A DNA stretch of 64,000 nucleotides from a bacterium. Lineage in GTDB: Bacteria; JAGOBX01. The translations under genes and the position numbers were made by a program. Where the stretch lies: assembly GCA_029551925.1 (NCBI GenBank), contig JAKPEO010000131.1, positions 1 to 64,000 of the forward strand. The letters are read 5' to 3'. Below, piece after piece: positions 25,409 through 34,257 of this stretch (positions are counted from its first letter, which is position 1; every line of letters starts with the position of its first letter). The notes under the pieces were generated by a model. It was not told where the DNA came from. It did not search any database and was given only the letters and a program-made list of their open reading frames with translations.

Positions 25409-25435
25409 ATTATATAATTTTTTTGAAAAAAACAA
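25409..25435 (-). promoter_or_regulatory. Promoter of the fabG-yjbQ unit
   Basis: On the minus strand TTGTTT (25435-25430) and TATAAT (25414-25409) are spaced by 15 bases, slightly short. The site is divergent from the promoter at 25445-25472, leaving about 10 bases between the two -35 elements. Confidence 0.5.
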
Positions 25436-25444
25436 TTTATTTCA

Positions 25445-25472
25445 TTGACTTTTTACAATTAAATTATATAGT
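25445..25472 (+). promoter_or_regulatory. Promoter of the PLP-enzyme gene
   Basis: TTGACT (25445-25450) and TATAGT (25467-25472) are spaced by 16 bases. An AGGAGG ribosome-binding site lies just before the ATG at 25505. Confidence 0.65.
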
Positions 25473-25504
25473 ATAGCGAAAAAAATATTTTAGGAGGCAT
25501 TATA

Positions 25505-26989
25505 ATGGGAAAATACGATAAGTATTTTAAATTAAAAGTAAATGAAAAGGTTTTAAAGAAAACAGTAGAACGTTGTAAAGAGCGTGGAATAATATTACCG
25601 ACATTTGCAGAACAAAAAAATCCGAAATTAATTCCGCAGAAAATCAAAGATAAATTAAAAAGTGTTGGACTTTGGGATATTAATCCTGCGAATTTATTTC
25701 GTATTACTTGGAAAAATGAACCAAAACAAAAAGGTGGACAGTTCGGCAGTGTGAATTATTTAGAAATACCGCGTGAATTAACAGGCGTTAAAGCGCGTAT
25801 TATTGGATTAGTAGGAAAATTTTTTCCGACCGGCGCGCATAAAGTTGGCGCAGCTTACGGTTGTCTTGCTCCGCGATTGGTAACAGGCGAATTTGACCCG
25901 ACCACTCAAAAAGCAGTCTGGCCTTCTACTGGTAATTATTGTCGCGGCGGTGCTTTTGACTGCGCATTACTCGCTTGCACAGCGGTTGCTATTTTGCCAG
26001 AAGAGATGAGCAAAGAGCGTTTTGATTGGCTAAAAGAAATAGGCGCAGAAGTTATTGCTACACCTGGCTGCGAAAGTAATGTTAAAGAAATTTACGATAA
26101 ATGTTGGGAGATCCGTAAGACTCGTAAAGATTGCGTGATATTTAATCAATTTGATGAATTTGGCAATGCAATGTGGCATTATAATATTACAGGTTCTGCT
26201 CTTGAAGAAGTATTCAATTGCGAAAAAACAGCAAATTCAAATTTATTAGCGTATATATCTGCTACTGGCTCTGCGGGCACATTATCAGCAGGCGATTATT
26301 TAAAAAATAAATTTCCAGTTATAAAAATTTTTGCGTCAGAAGCATTGCAGTGCCCGACATTATTATTAAATGGCTGGGGCGGTCATAGAATAGAAGGTAT
26401 CGGTGATAAGCATGTTCCATGGATTCATAATACTCGTAATACAGACGGTGTTGTGGCGATAGACGACGAAAATACAATGAGTTTATTGAGATTATTTAAT
26501 GAACCTAATGGTCATAGTTTTTTAATAAAAGAACTTGGTCTGAAAAAAGAATTAGTTGAAAAATTGCCGCTGCTCGGAATTTCAAGTATTTGCAATTTGG
26601 TATCGTCTATTAAAGTTGCAAAATATTATGAAGCATCTGAAAATGACATTATATTTACAGTGTTTACTGATTCCGCTGAAATGTATAAATCGCGTTTAGA
26701 AGAATTGACTCAAAAAGAAGGTAAATATACAGAAAAAGCGGCGCTCGCTGATTACTCTGAATATATCAAGGGCTTGGGCATTGATTATATGGCTGAATTA
26801 AATTATTACGATAGAAAAAAATTGCATAATTTAAAATATTATACTTGGTGCGAACAGCAAGGCAAGACAAGCGAAGAATTGACAATGCTCTGGGATCCTG
26901 AGTTTTGGAATACAATGCAGCACTGCGTAGATGAGTGGGATAAATATATTAAAGAATTTAATAAACGCACAGGATTATTGAAAAAATAA
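25505..26989 (+). CDS. PLP-dependent cysteine-synthase-like enzyme
   Basis: 494 residues of the fold-type II (tryptophan synthase beta) superfamily. The PLP lysine is K113 in FPTGAHKVGAAYG, a change from the usual SxKxR. A CRGGAFDCALLA segment and an ISATGSAGTLSAGDYL phosphate-binding loop follow. The C-terminal region, about 150 residues longer than in ordinary cysteine synthases, is Trp- and Tyr-rich (NLKYYTWCEQQGKTSEE). It resembles a stand-alone family annotated only as a PLP-dependent beta subunit. The exact reaction is not known. It has its own promoter and terminator. Confidence 0.8.
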   Translation: MGKYDKYFKLKVNEKVLKKTVERCKERGIILPTFAEQKNPKLIPQKIKDKLKSVGLWDINPANLFRITWKNEPKQKGGQFGSVNYLEIPRELTGVKARIIGLVGKFFPTGAHKVGAAYGCLAPRLVTGEFDPTTQKAVWPSTGNYCRGGAFDCALLACTAVAILPEEMSKERFDWLKEIGAEVIATPGCESNVKEIYDKCWEIRKTRKDCVIFNQFDEFGNAMWHYNITGSALEEVFNCEKTANSNLLAYISATGSAGTLSAGDYLKNKFPVIKIFASEALQCPTLLLNGWGGHRIEGIGDKHVPWIHNTRNTDGVVAIDDENTMSLLRLFNEPNGHSFLIKELGLKKELVEKLPLLGISSICNLVSSIKVAKYYEASENDIIFTVFTDSAEMYKSRLEELTQKEGKYTEKAALADYSEYIKGLGIDYMAELNYYDRKKLHNLKYYTWCEQQGKTSEELTMLWDPEFWNTMQHCVDEWDKYIKEFNKRTGLLKK

Positions 26990-27040
26990 TTTGTTAAAAA
27001 TTTGGATTATTAATCGCTTAATTAATTTATTGCAAAAAAT

Positions 27041-27109
27041 GCGGCGGTTATTTATAAATGCGCAAATAACTTATATTCGCGCGATTATAAATAATCGCCG
27101 CTTTTTTTT
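27041..27109 (+). terminator. Long intrinsic terminator after the PLP-enzyme gene
   Basis: A 17-bp stem, 27041-27057 with 27085-27101 (GCGGCG...TTATTTATAA, one G-T pair), encloses a 27-base loop with an inner GCGC/GCGC pair and is followed by eight T (27102-27109). Its right arm overlaps the end of the minus-strand remnant described next. Confidence 0.88.
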
Positions 27110-27468
27110 ATATTGTCTATTTTTTTTATTAATTTATCGGTTTCTATTAACATTATAATTATTTTTTGATAATGTGTAATATCAGAATATGATAATTCTA
27201 ATCTTTTACGATCTTTCAGCCATTTTTGTTTATTATCATAATATATCCATCTTTTATCAAACGAGTGATAATCAATCTTTATAAACTTTTCATCAGATAT
27301 TTTGATTTACTTTTTGTTTTCAATATTCAATATAATCCATTTGGCGTAATTTTTACATAAATTATATTTTTGCGTTAAATATTTTTCAGAAACATCATTT
27401 TTTAAAAACTCTTTAAGCCGCTGTTTTGAAATCTCTTTTTTATCGGCAATAATAAAAGTATCATTCAT
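27085..27468 (-). pseudogene. Remnant resembling the C-terminal part of a type ISP restriction-modification enzyme
   Basis: The 26990-27499 gap is not empty. On the minus strand one frame runs from an ATG at 27468 to a stop at 27087-27085, broken only by a TAA at 27309-27307. Before the break it reads ADKKEISKQRLKEFLKNDVS followed by EKYLTQKYNL...NYAKWII. After it, KIDYHSFDKRWIYYDNKQ and KDRKRLEL. This follows the pattern ...DEEI-x-EKY-x-L...W...I-x-YRPFD-x-RWIYYD...R-x-R seen in type ISP and related restriction-methylase proteins before their specificity region. No methylase or helicase part remains, so it is a decayed 3' fragment. Confidence 0.5.
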
Positions 27469-27499
27469 AGTAACAATATAATTATGCTTGTTAATTTTT

Positions 27500-29383
27500 T
27501 TATTTGCATTTGCGTTGATTTTTTTTAAAATAAATCGAGAGCACTGCTATATCGCCAGCGCGCACGCCGATTATTCTGCTTGCTTGTCCTAATGTTTGCG
27601 GTTTGATTTTATTGAGTTTTTCCGCCGCTTCATAAGACAGCGCTTTGATAGTATGATAATCAAAATCGCTCGGCAGTTTCATTTTTTCCATTTTTTTGAA
27701 CTGCTGAATTTCGCGCAGCTGTTTGTCAATATAGCCTGCGTATTTTATGTCATATACTAATGTTTCAATTTGGTGATAATTTAATTCTTTTAATTCCGGC
27801 ATTTGTTCAATTGCGAAATCAACAGATATTTCCGGGCGTTTGATTAATTCTTTTAAATTTAGAGAATGTGTTAATTTTGCAGTTTTATCTATGTATTGTG
27901 ATTTTGAAAATTTTTCAGGAGTAATTTTTACATCGGACATTGCCATTGTTAATTTTTCGATTTTATCGTATTTTTGGAGCATCCGCTGATATTCAATTTC
28001 TGATTGCATACCAATATTATAAGCGAGCGCAGTTAATCGTTTGTCAGCATTATCCATTCTTAATAATAATCTATATTCAGCGCGTGAAGTGAACATTCTA
28101 TATGGTTCATCTACGCCTTTTGTAACTAAATCATCTATCATTACGCCGATATACGCTTGACTGCGCGATAAAATAAATGGCTTCATTCTTTTGATTTTTA
28201 ATGCTGCGTTTATCCCGGCAATCAAACCTTGTGCCGCGGCTTCTTCATAGCCGGTCGTGCCATTTATTTGTCCCGCTAAAAATAATCCGCTGATTTTTTT
28301 TGTTTCTAATGTTAATTTTAATTGTGTCGGCTGGACAAAATCATATTCAATAGCATACGCGCAGCGAATAATTTTAGCGTTTTCTAAACCGTTAATCGAA
28401 TGCAGCATTTCATATTGCGCTGATTCAGGTAAACTTGTTGACAGACCGTTTACATATACTTCGTTAGTTAAATAGCCTTCGCGCTCTAAAAATAATTGAT
28501 GTCTTTCTTTTTCGCCAAATTTTATAATTTTATCCTCGATAGATGGACAATATCTTACGCCAGTGCCTGTTATATTTTTTACTTCGCCATACATCGGCGA
28601 ATATTTTAAATTTTTTTTGATTATATTATGAGTTTTTTGATTTGTGTAAGTAATATAACAAGGAATTTGCGGATTTGTAATTTTATCTGTCGAATATGAA
28701 AATGGTATTGGTTCATTGTCCGGCTGTTGTTCTATTAGTTTGTTGAAATCAATTGAATTGTAATTAATACGCACAGGCGTGCCGGTTTTTAATCTGGCTA
28801 TTTCTAATCCTGTATTTTTCAATGATTCAGCTAATTTTGTAGATGAAAATTCGCCGTATCTGCCAGCAGGAAAATTTATTCTGCCGATATGAATGACAGC
28901 GTTTAAAAATGTGCCGGTAGCGATAATTAGGCATTTACATTTGTAAATAGCTCCGCGCTGCGTCTGGATGCCGATAATTTTGTTGTTTTTAATAATTAGT
29001 TCATCTACTGTATCCTGAATAATATCTAAATTTTTTGTATTTTCTAAAATATACTTCATTGTGATATGATAATTTTTTTTGTCAGCTTGCGCGCGCGGCG
29101 AAAATACTGCAGCGCCTTTTTTGCGGTTTAGTATTTTGAAATGAATGCCTGTTTTATCTATGATTTTTGCCATTAATCCGCCTAATGCGTCTATTTCACA
29201 GACCATTTGACCTTTTGCGATGCCGCCAATCGCTGGATTACAAGACATCTGCGCAATATTATCAACAGTCATTGTTAGCAATGCGGTGTTAACTCCTAAT
29301 CGCGCAGCGGCATTGGCTGCTTCGCAACCCGAATGACCAGCGCCTATAACAATCACATCATAATGAAATTTTTTTGCAGTCAT
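27500..29383 (-). CDS. mnmG: tRNA uridine 5-carboxymethylaminomethyl modification enzyme MnmG (GidA)
   Basis: 627 residues, the full length. The FAD-binding start ([20 protein letters not shown]), the [14 protein letters not shown] signature and the [26 protein letters not shown] and [18 protein letters not shown] motifs are all present. With MnmE it adds the carboxymethylaminomethyl group to U34 of several tRNAs. mnmE is not in the window; it is often adjacent to mnmG elsewhere. It is the last gene of the minus-strand block 33583-27500, and a 69-base AT-rich gap separates it from the gene before. Confidence 0.97.
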   Translation of the reverse strand: MTAKKFHYDVIVIGAGHSGCEAANAAARLGVNTALLTMTVDNIAQMSCNPAIGGIAKGQMVCEIDALGGLMAKIIDKTGIHFKILNRKKGAAVFSPRAQADKKNYHITMKYILENTKNLDIIQDTVDELIIKNNKIIGIQTQRGAIYKCKCLIIATGTFLNAVIHIGRINFPAGRYGEFSSTKLAESLKNTGLEIARLKTGTPVRINYNSIDFNKLIEQQPDNEPIPFSYSTDKITNPQIPCYITYTNQKTHNIIKKNLKYSPMYGEVKNITGTGVRYCPSIEDKIIKFGEKERHQLFLEREGYLTNEVYVNGLSTSLPESAQYEMLHSINGLENAKIIRCAYAIEYDFVQPTQLKLTLETKKISGLFLAGQINGTTGYEEAAAQGLIAGINAALKIKRMKPFILSRSQAYIGVMIDDLVTKGVDEPYRMFTSRAEYRLLLRMDNADKRLTALAYNIGMQSEIEYQRMLQKYDKIEKLTMAMSDVKITPEKFSKSQYIDKTAKLTHSLNLKELIKRPEISVDFAIEQMPELKELNYHQIETLVYDIKYAGYIDKQLREIQQFKKMEKMKLPSDFDYHTIKALSYEAAEKLNKIKPQTLGQASRIIGVRAGDIAVLSIYFKKNQRKCK

Positions 29384-29452
29384 TTTTTTAATTTTTTATT
29401 TTTTTTGCTATCTAATAATATATAAAAACTTTTCAAAGTCAAGTTTAGAATT

Positions 29453-31102
29453 TTAGAAATTTCTAAAATAGTTATTCTTCAAAGTATTTATGCAAGCGCA
29501 GCATTTTTTTATAAATGCTTTTATTTGCTGTTCTAATATTTTGGTATTTGTTTTTGTTGATGACAAGGTCATTTCAAATAATTGTTTTTGAAATGGGAAA
29601 GACAGCAATTCATTAAATTTTGCAAATTCGTCGCTATTCAACAAATTTTCAATATTTAATAATTTTGCGAAGTCATTGTTTAGTTTTTTAATTAAATTTT
29701 GAAAATTATTATCTGAAATTAATTTTTGTTCATTTTCTAAAAGAATATGTTTAGAAATTTTTTTCGAGCATATTTCAGAGCAGACTTTTTCAAAGTCAAT
29801 AATTTCAATATTATTTTTTAGAATGCCTGCGCCGCTTGCATTTATATAGCGGCAATTGTATCCGGGATTTGTAAATTCTAATTCAAACCAGCGACAGAAA
29901 TCTAATAATGATTTTGATGTAAAAACTCGTTTTCCGAAAATATCAGTTTCATAAATTTGTCCGATATTTTCGTTGAAAAATAAAGTTTCAAATGTTGTAA
30001 ATTTATTGAGCGATTTGTAAATATTTAGAAATTTGTTAGATAATTTTGTATGAGTGTATAGATTGGTAAAAGATAAATCTTGACCAATAAATATTATTGG
30101 ATTGCAATAAATTTCGCGGACTATCGAAAATAACGAAGTTGCGACAGAGCCGCCAGATTTTACAAAATTAGCAGAATATCCAAATTTTTCAAGCAGCGAG
30201 TCAACAGGTTGTTTAGTATTAAAATAAAATTGCGTATTGAATTTTTTGGGGATATTAGGATTTACAATTAGCGTTGTAATCAAATAGATATTAGGATTCT
30301 CGATATTTTCTAATAATTTATAATTTTCTATTTGCGAATCAATTGCGCAGATAAAATCCGGAATAATATTATTTGAGATAAGAGCGTTTGCGGCAGTATC
30401 AACACAAAATACAAAAAAATTGTCTTTGAATTTTTTTAGCAGTTGAATATTTTTTTCAAGTGACGGACCTGCTGATACAATTAATGCAGGCTTGTCAGCG
30501 CAGTATTTTTTTAAAATCGGAAAATTATAATTGTCTTTATAATATCGTAAATTTTCAAATGAATTAAGTATCCATTCTTCTCCGAATTTTGAAGTAGTCA
30601 ATAGATTAGATTGAGTAAATTCCAAATATTTTTGCAGAGATTTTAAAACAAAATGATAAAAATTTATATCTAATTTCATTAAATTATGATTTTCAATAAT
30701 TTTTATTTTGAAGAAATTTTTGAAATTAATGTATTGCGAAAATACGGTCATCAATTCGTGTTCATTTGGATTTATCAATATTTCAAAATCGCAATTATTT
30801 TGCCTAAAAATTTTATCTTTATGCTGTAAAAAAAGATTGTAGATTTCTGCAAATTTTTCAATTACGATAATTTTTTTATTTTGCAATTTTTTTTTTGATA
30901 ATGCCGCTAAATAATAGCCCAAACCGAGTCCTAAAATAATGATTATCTCTTTGTCGGAAAAATCAACATTATTAATTATTCGTTCTGCTTCTCTGTCAGG
31001 CGAATATGCGCTTTGTATAGCAATAGTTTCATTATTGATTTCAAATGGCTCGATTATTGGCAAATTATTTTTTGACAGACCAATTTTAAAATTTATGTTC
31101 AT
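29453..31102 (-). CDS. DUF115/Maf-like protein (6-hydroxymethylpterin diphosphokinase MptE-like fold)
   Basis: 549 residues. The N-terminal part has a Rossmann-like ILGLGLGYYLAALSKK motif. The central DUF115 domain carries ALIVSAGPSLEKNIQLL with the characteristic GPSL, FVFCVDTAANALISNNIIPDF, and a SGGSVATSLFSI / IIFIGQDLSFT pair. Members are either archaeal pterin kinases or bacterial Maf proteins, which transfer nonulosonic sugars to flagellin. No flagellar or sialic/pseudaminic acid genes are in view, so the sugar and target are unknown. Its start overlaps the stop of the ABC ATPase gene by 4 bases. Confidence 0.8.
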   Translation of the reverse strand: MNINFKIGLSKNNLPIIEPFEINNETIAIQSAYSPDREAERIINNVDFSDKEIIIILGLGLGYYLAALSKKKLQNKKIIVIEKFAEIYNLFLQHKDKIFRQNNCDFEILINPNEHELMTVFSQYINFKNFFKIKIIENHNLMKLDINFYHFVLKSLQKYLEFTQSNLLTTSKFGEEWILNSFENLRYYKDNYNFPILKKYCADKPALIVSAGPSLEKNIQLLKKFKDNFFVFCVDTAANALISNNIIPDFICAIDSQIENYKLLENIENPNIYLITTLIVNPNIPKKFNTQFYFNTKQPVDSLLEKFGYSANFVKSGGSVATSLFSIVREIYCNPIIFIGQDLSFTNLYTHTKLSNKFLNIYKSLNKFTTFETLFFNENIGQIYETDIFGKRVFTSKSLLDFCRWFELEFTNPGYNCRYINASGAGILKNNIEIIDFEKVCSEICSKKISKHILLENEQKLISDNNFQNLIKKLNNDFAKLLNIENLLNSDEFAKFNELLSFPFQKQLFEMTLSSTKTNTKILEQQIKAFIKKCCACINTLKNNYFRNF

Positions 31103-31887
31103 TTATGTTTGTTGCTATTATTGTTATTCAAATTAGCGGTAGAAACATTAACAAATTCATTAATGTATTCATCGGATTTTACAATATTTTCAAATTCTGA
31201 TTTAGTTCCGTAAAAATGTGTTTTTCCGTCTTTGAGCATTAATAATTTATCAGCAAGAAATAAAGCGCTGTTCATATCGTGAGTAATAACAACCATCGAA
31301 ATTTTAAAGGCGTCGCGTATTCGTAAAATCAATTTATTTATGTCAGAAGTAACAATTGGGTCAAGTCCGGAATGCGGCTCGTCGAAAAATAAAATTTTTG
31401 GATCTAAAATGATTGCGCGCACTAATGCTACGCGTTTTTTCATCCCGCCTGATAATTCTGATGGCATTAGATTTTTTGCGTGTGCTAATCCTACCCATTT
31501 TAATTTTAGATTTATCATTATATCTTTTAACGGCTCTGATAGATGCGTGTTTTCATCAAGCGGTAATTTGAGATTTTCGTAAATACTTAGAGAATTAAGC
31601 AAAGCGCCTGATTGAAATAATACTCCGATTTTATGATAATATCTTTTTAATTTTTTTTTTGACGATGGCTCTAAAACTTCATTTTCAATATAGATTTTGC
31701 CTTTCTGCGGTTTCAATAGTCCTAATAAATTTTTGAACAGCGTTGTCTTGCCGCAGCCGCTTTGCCCTAATATCACAAGTATTTCACTGCGATTTAATGA
31801 AAAAGATATTTTTTCTAAAATATAATCATTTGATTTATTGTATGAAAAATAAAGGTTTTCAACTTTTAATATATTATCAGAAATCAT
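31099..31887 (-). CDS. ABC transporter ATPase, MlaF-like
   Basis: 262 residues. Walker A GQSGCGKTT (41-49), signature LSGGM, Walker B ILFFDEP and H-loop ITHDM are intact. The spacing and the IGVLFQSGALLNSLSIYENLKLPL segment are typical of the MlaF/Ttg2A branch, which powers phospholipid traffic between the membranes together with MlaE, MlaD and others. None of those partners is next to it; the neighbours are a DUF115 protein (4-base overlap) and IorB. Branch assignment is by pattern. Confidence 0.75.
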   Translation of the reverse strand: MISDNILKVENLYFSYNKSNDYILEKISFSLNRSEILVILGQSGCGKTTLFKNLLGLLKPQKGKIYIENEVLEPSSKKKLKRYYHKIGVLFQSGALLNSLSIYENLKLPLDENTHLSEPLKDIMINLKLKWVGLAHAKNLMPSELSGGMKKRVALVRAIILDPKILFFDEPHSGLDPIVTSDINKLILRIRDAFKISMVVITHDMNSALFLADKLLMLKDGKTHFYGTKSEFENIVKSDEYINEFVNVSTANLNNNNSNKHK

Positions 31888-31898
31888 TTAATAAAGAG

Positions 31899-32492
31899 TT
31901 AGGCGACCAAACAATTTTTACCTTTTGCAAATGCCGATAAATTCAACTCCAAAATTTTTGTCGGCAGAATATTTTTTAAAGTATCAGTAATAATATTTTC
32001 AGAAATAGGTAAAAAATTGGATAATACTCCGAACATAACAGTATTAACAGCGCGAATATCTCCTAATTTTAAAGCAATTTCAGCGGCGTTTATCACATAA
32101 TTTTTAAATTCGTATTTATCTAAAATTTCAGTGATATTTTCTGGATAATGGTATTTTCCAGTATTAACAGAATTCGGGCGTAGTTCCGTATCAGCTATCA
32201 AAAATTTTGTGTCTTTATTAGCGTAATCTAAATATCGCAGAGTTTCCATTTTTTCAAATGATAAAATGAAATCAGCGGATTGCTTTGAAATTATAGGCGA
32301 AAAAATTTTTTTGCCGAATCTGATAAAACTTACCACGCTTCCGCCGCGTTGGCTCATTCCGTGCACTTCGCTTTGTTTGATATCAAATCCAGCAGAAAGC
32401 GCAGATTCTGCTAATAATTTACTCGCTAAAATTATTCCTTGTCCGCCTACTCCGCAAATTAAAATATTGTATGTTGTTTTTAAATTTTTCAT
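31899..32492 (-). CDS. iorB: Indolepyruvate ferredoxin oxidoreductase beta subunit-like, orphan
   Basis: 197 residues, the normal length. The 2-oxoacid oxidoreductase gamma-type domain is clear: LICGVGGQGIILASKLLAESA, SEVHGMSQRGGSVVSFIR, and INAAEIALKLGDIRAVNTV. In the usual enzyme this subunit partners IorA, which holds the thiamine diphosphate and iron-sulfur sites, to oxidise arylpyruvates. No iorA is present next to it or anywhere in the window. It therefore relies on a partner gene elsewhere or serves another 2-oxoacid oxidoreductase. Confidence 0.85.
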   Translation of the reverse strand: MKNLKTTYNILICGVGGQGIILASKLLAESALSAGFDIKQSEVHGMSQRGGSVVSFIRFGKKIFSPIISKQSADFILSFEKMETLRYLDYANKDTKFLIADTELRPNSVNTGKYHYPENITEILDKYEFKNYVINAAEIALKLGDIRAVNTVMFGVLSNFLPISENIITDTLKNILPTKILELNLSAFAKGKNCLVA

Positions 32493-32521
32493 AAATCACA
32501 TCTAACTCCTTCAAAAAATTA

Positions 32522-33583
32522 TCAATCGACAAATAAATATGGTTTTATAGCATCTATTACATTTGGATTGATTAATGGCACTTCATATAATTCATCTAAT
32601 GAAGTGAAGCCCTTTTCTGTTTGAGAATATAAGTAAGAGCGATATTTTACGATTAATTCTGCATTAAGGTCATCGCAGCCCGGCAAACTTTTCAGTTGTT
32701 CATAAGAAATGGCATTAATATTGAAATATTGATTAGGATTTGAATTTTTTGCAAGCATCATAGGCGGCTCTGGAATTGTTTCAATAGATGTTGGCTGTTT
32801 ATCAGTTGGAAATTTTTTGAATAATTCTTCTATTGGCAATGCATCTGTATTAGTTTTGGGTTTTGTAAAATATTTATAAGTATAGTAGCCAGCGGTAGTG
32901 ATTGCCGCCGCACCGATAGCATAGTATATTGTTTTTTTTATTGCACCTATAATTTTTTCCCGTTTTAAATGTTCGTAATATTTATAGCCGGCATAAGTTG
33001 TCGCTGTTAATAACGCTGCGCCTGTGAATGTATAAGCGGTAAGTTTATATATTTTTTTTTCTAAATTTTTTGATTCTGCTGATATAGTTTGAGAAATTTC
33101 AGATTTTGAAATTTCCTGTTTTTGATTTGGGGTTACTTTTTGTATATCTGGCATTTGCGCAGATTGCGCTTTTGTTTCTACTGGTTGTTGAACTGCCCCC
33201 GCCGTGAAAATTGTTTCTTGTTTTGCTTCAATTTGAGTTTCGTTTTTGAGTGGCGCTGCTGCGGATTCTTGCGGTTTGGCAATTGAAATCGGCACAAGCG
33301 GTAAAGATGATGCTGGTGAAGTGCTGATTTTGCTTTGCTCTTCTAATTTTGCGAGATTTTCTTTATCTCCTAATTCTTGATAAATTTTTTTTAGGTCTTG
33401 AAGCGCTTCTTGATATGTCGGCTGAAGTTCAAGTGCTTTTTTTAAAAAATTAATTTTTAATTCTACGGAATTCATTTGCTTGCTTAAATCATAAAAATAT
33501 TTGTGCATTTCATTAGCGTGTGTATTTGATTGAATAATAGTTAGGCAAAATATAATAACCAAAGTTAAAATTATTTTTTTCAT
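32522..33583 (-). CDS. Exported TPR and helix-hairpin-helix protein (ComEA-like C-terminus)
   Basis: 353 residues. A signal peptide (1-23) is followed by a TPR-like segment (to about 85) and a Pro/Gln/Ser-rich linker. Two hydrophobic Gly/Ala-rich stretches around 175-240 (LTATTYAGYKYYEH and AIGAAAITTAGYYTYKYF) follow. The C-terminal domain reads FNINAISYEQLKSLPGC, then a GFTSLDELYEVPLINPNVI stretch, the paired helix-hairpin-helix of ComEA and type II secretion GspK-like proteins. Such domains bind DNA in competence proteins but also occur in proteins that do not. Its place first in a mixed operon gives no hint of role. Confidence 0.65.
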   Translation of the reverse strand: MKKIILTLVIIFCLTIIQSNTHANEMHKYFYDLSKQMNSVELKINFLKKALELQPTYQEALQDLKKIYQELGDKENLAKLEEQSKISTSPASSLPLVPISIAKPQESAAAPLKNETQIEAKQETIFTAGAVQQPVETKAQSAQMPDIQKVTPNQKQEISKSEISQTISAESKNLEKKIYKLTAYTFTGAALLTATTYAGYKYYEHLKREKIIGAIKKTIYYAIGAAAITTAGYYTYKYFTKPKTNTDALPIEELFKKFPTDKQPTSIETIPEPPMMLAKNSNPNQYFNINAISYEQLKSLPGCDDLNAELIVKYRSYLYSQTEKGFTSLDELYEVPLINPNVIDAIKPYLFVD

Positions 33584-33634
33584 AGTAATTATGACCTCCT
33601 GAATTTTTTATGAAAAATAATTTTAAGAATTTTA

Positions 33635-33662
33635 ATTATATATCTGGTTTTTCAAAAGTCAA
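33635..33662 (-). promoter_or_regulatory. Promoter of the minus-strand block 33583-27500
   Basis: On the minus strand TTGACT (33662-33657) and perfect TATAAT (33640-33635) are spaced by 16 bases. AGGAGG precedes the ATG at 33583. It diverges from the mraZ promoter, with the two -35 elements about 37 bases apart. Confidence 0.72.
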
Positions 33663-33699
33663 GCAGTTTAATAAAAATTTCAAAAATAAAAAAAATATA

Positions 33700-33727
33700 T
33701 TGACAAAACCTATAAAATATTTAAACT
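33700..33727 (+). promoter_or_regulatory. Promoter of the dcw cluster
   Basis: Consensus TTGACA at 33700-33705 has its best -10 match as TAAACT at 33722-33727 (16-base spacer), which is weak. It ends just before the MraZ repeats, so bound MraZ would block the polymerase. Confidence 0.5.
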
Positions 33728-33728
33728 T

Positions 33729-33762
33729 GTGGAATAATGTGGTATATGGTGGAGTATTGTGG
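33729..33762 (+). promoter_or_regulatory. MraZ operator: four GTGG repeats at 10-base period
   Basis: GTGG occurs at 33729, 33739, 33749 and 33759, each followed by one base (A or T) and a 5-base spacer, a strict 10-base period. MraZ is known to bind TGGGN repeats with 5-base spacers upstream of its own operon, so this is almost certainly its target. The last repeat overlaps the GTG that may start mraZ. Confidence 0.85.
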
Positions 33763-34226
33763 AAAAAATGAAAGAAGATTATAAGAAGCAAAATTTTTCT
33801 GATGAATTTTTAGGGACATACGAAGTAGCGCTTGACGACAAGAACAGATTTAGTTTTCCGGCCGAATACAGGAGCGTTCTTTTTGGTAAGACATTAGTAA
33901 TAACAAAAGGAATGGACGGCTGTTTATATGTTTTTACAGAAGAGCGATACAGAAAATTTTGCGAAACGCAGTTGAGTTCTAATGACGGGATTGAAAAAAA
34001 AGCAATAAGGAAATTAAAGCGAGTGTTGACATCGTCCGCTGTAAAGAAATCAATAGACAATCAAGGCAGATTATTATTACCGCAAAATTTATTGAGGTTA
34101 GTAGATATAGAAAAAGAATTAGTAGTAGTAGGCACTGGCGATAGAATAGAATTGTGGAACAAGAGCAAGTGGGAAGAAGAAGTATCAACATTCGATGATA
34201 TAGAAGATTTATTAGAAGAATTATAA
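33759..34226 (+). CDS. mraZ: Transcriptional regulator MraZ
   Basis: 155 residues from GTG 33759 or 152 from ATG 33768; no ribosome-binding site decides. Both SpoVT/AbrB-type halves are visible: LGTYEVALDDKNRFSFP near the N-terminus and SIDNQGRLLLPQNL in the second half, each with the DxxGR-like core. It represses its own dcw operon. The GTGG repeats overlap its start, which supports autoregulation. An N-terminal extension of about 15 residues precedes the usual family start. Confidence 0.95.
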   Translation: MEKMKEDYKKQNFSDEFLGTYEVALDDKNRFSFPAEYRSVLFGKTLVITKGMDGCLYVFTEERYRKFCETQLSSNDGIEKKAIRKLKRVLTSSAVKKSIDNQGRLLLPQNLLRLVDIEKELVVVGTGDRIELWNKSKWEEEVSTFDDIEDLLEEL

Positions 34227-34257
34227 TTTTGAGTTGGTAAAAAAATAAATATATATA

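Noticed and set aside
27307-27309. In-frame TAA as a recoded codon or sign of another genetic code
   Set aside because: TAA ends many intact genes in the window, and TGA also acts as a stop (genes ending at 18956, 23485 and 35181). Decay of the reading frame is simpler.
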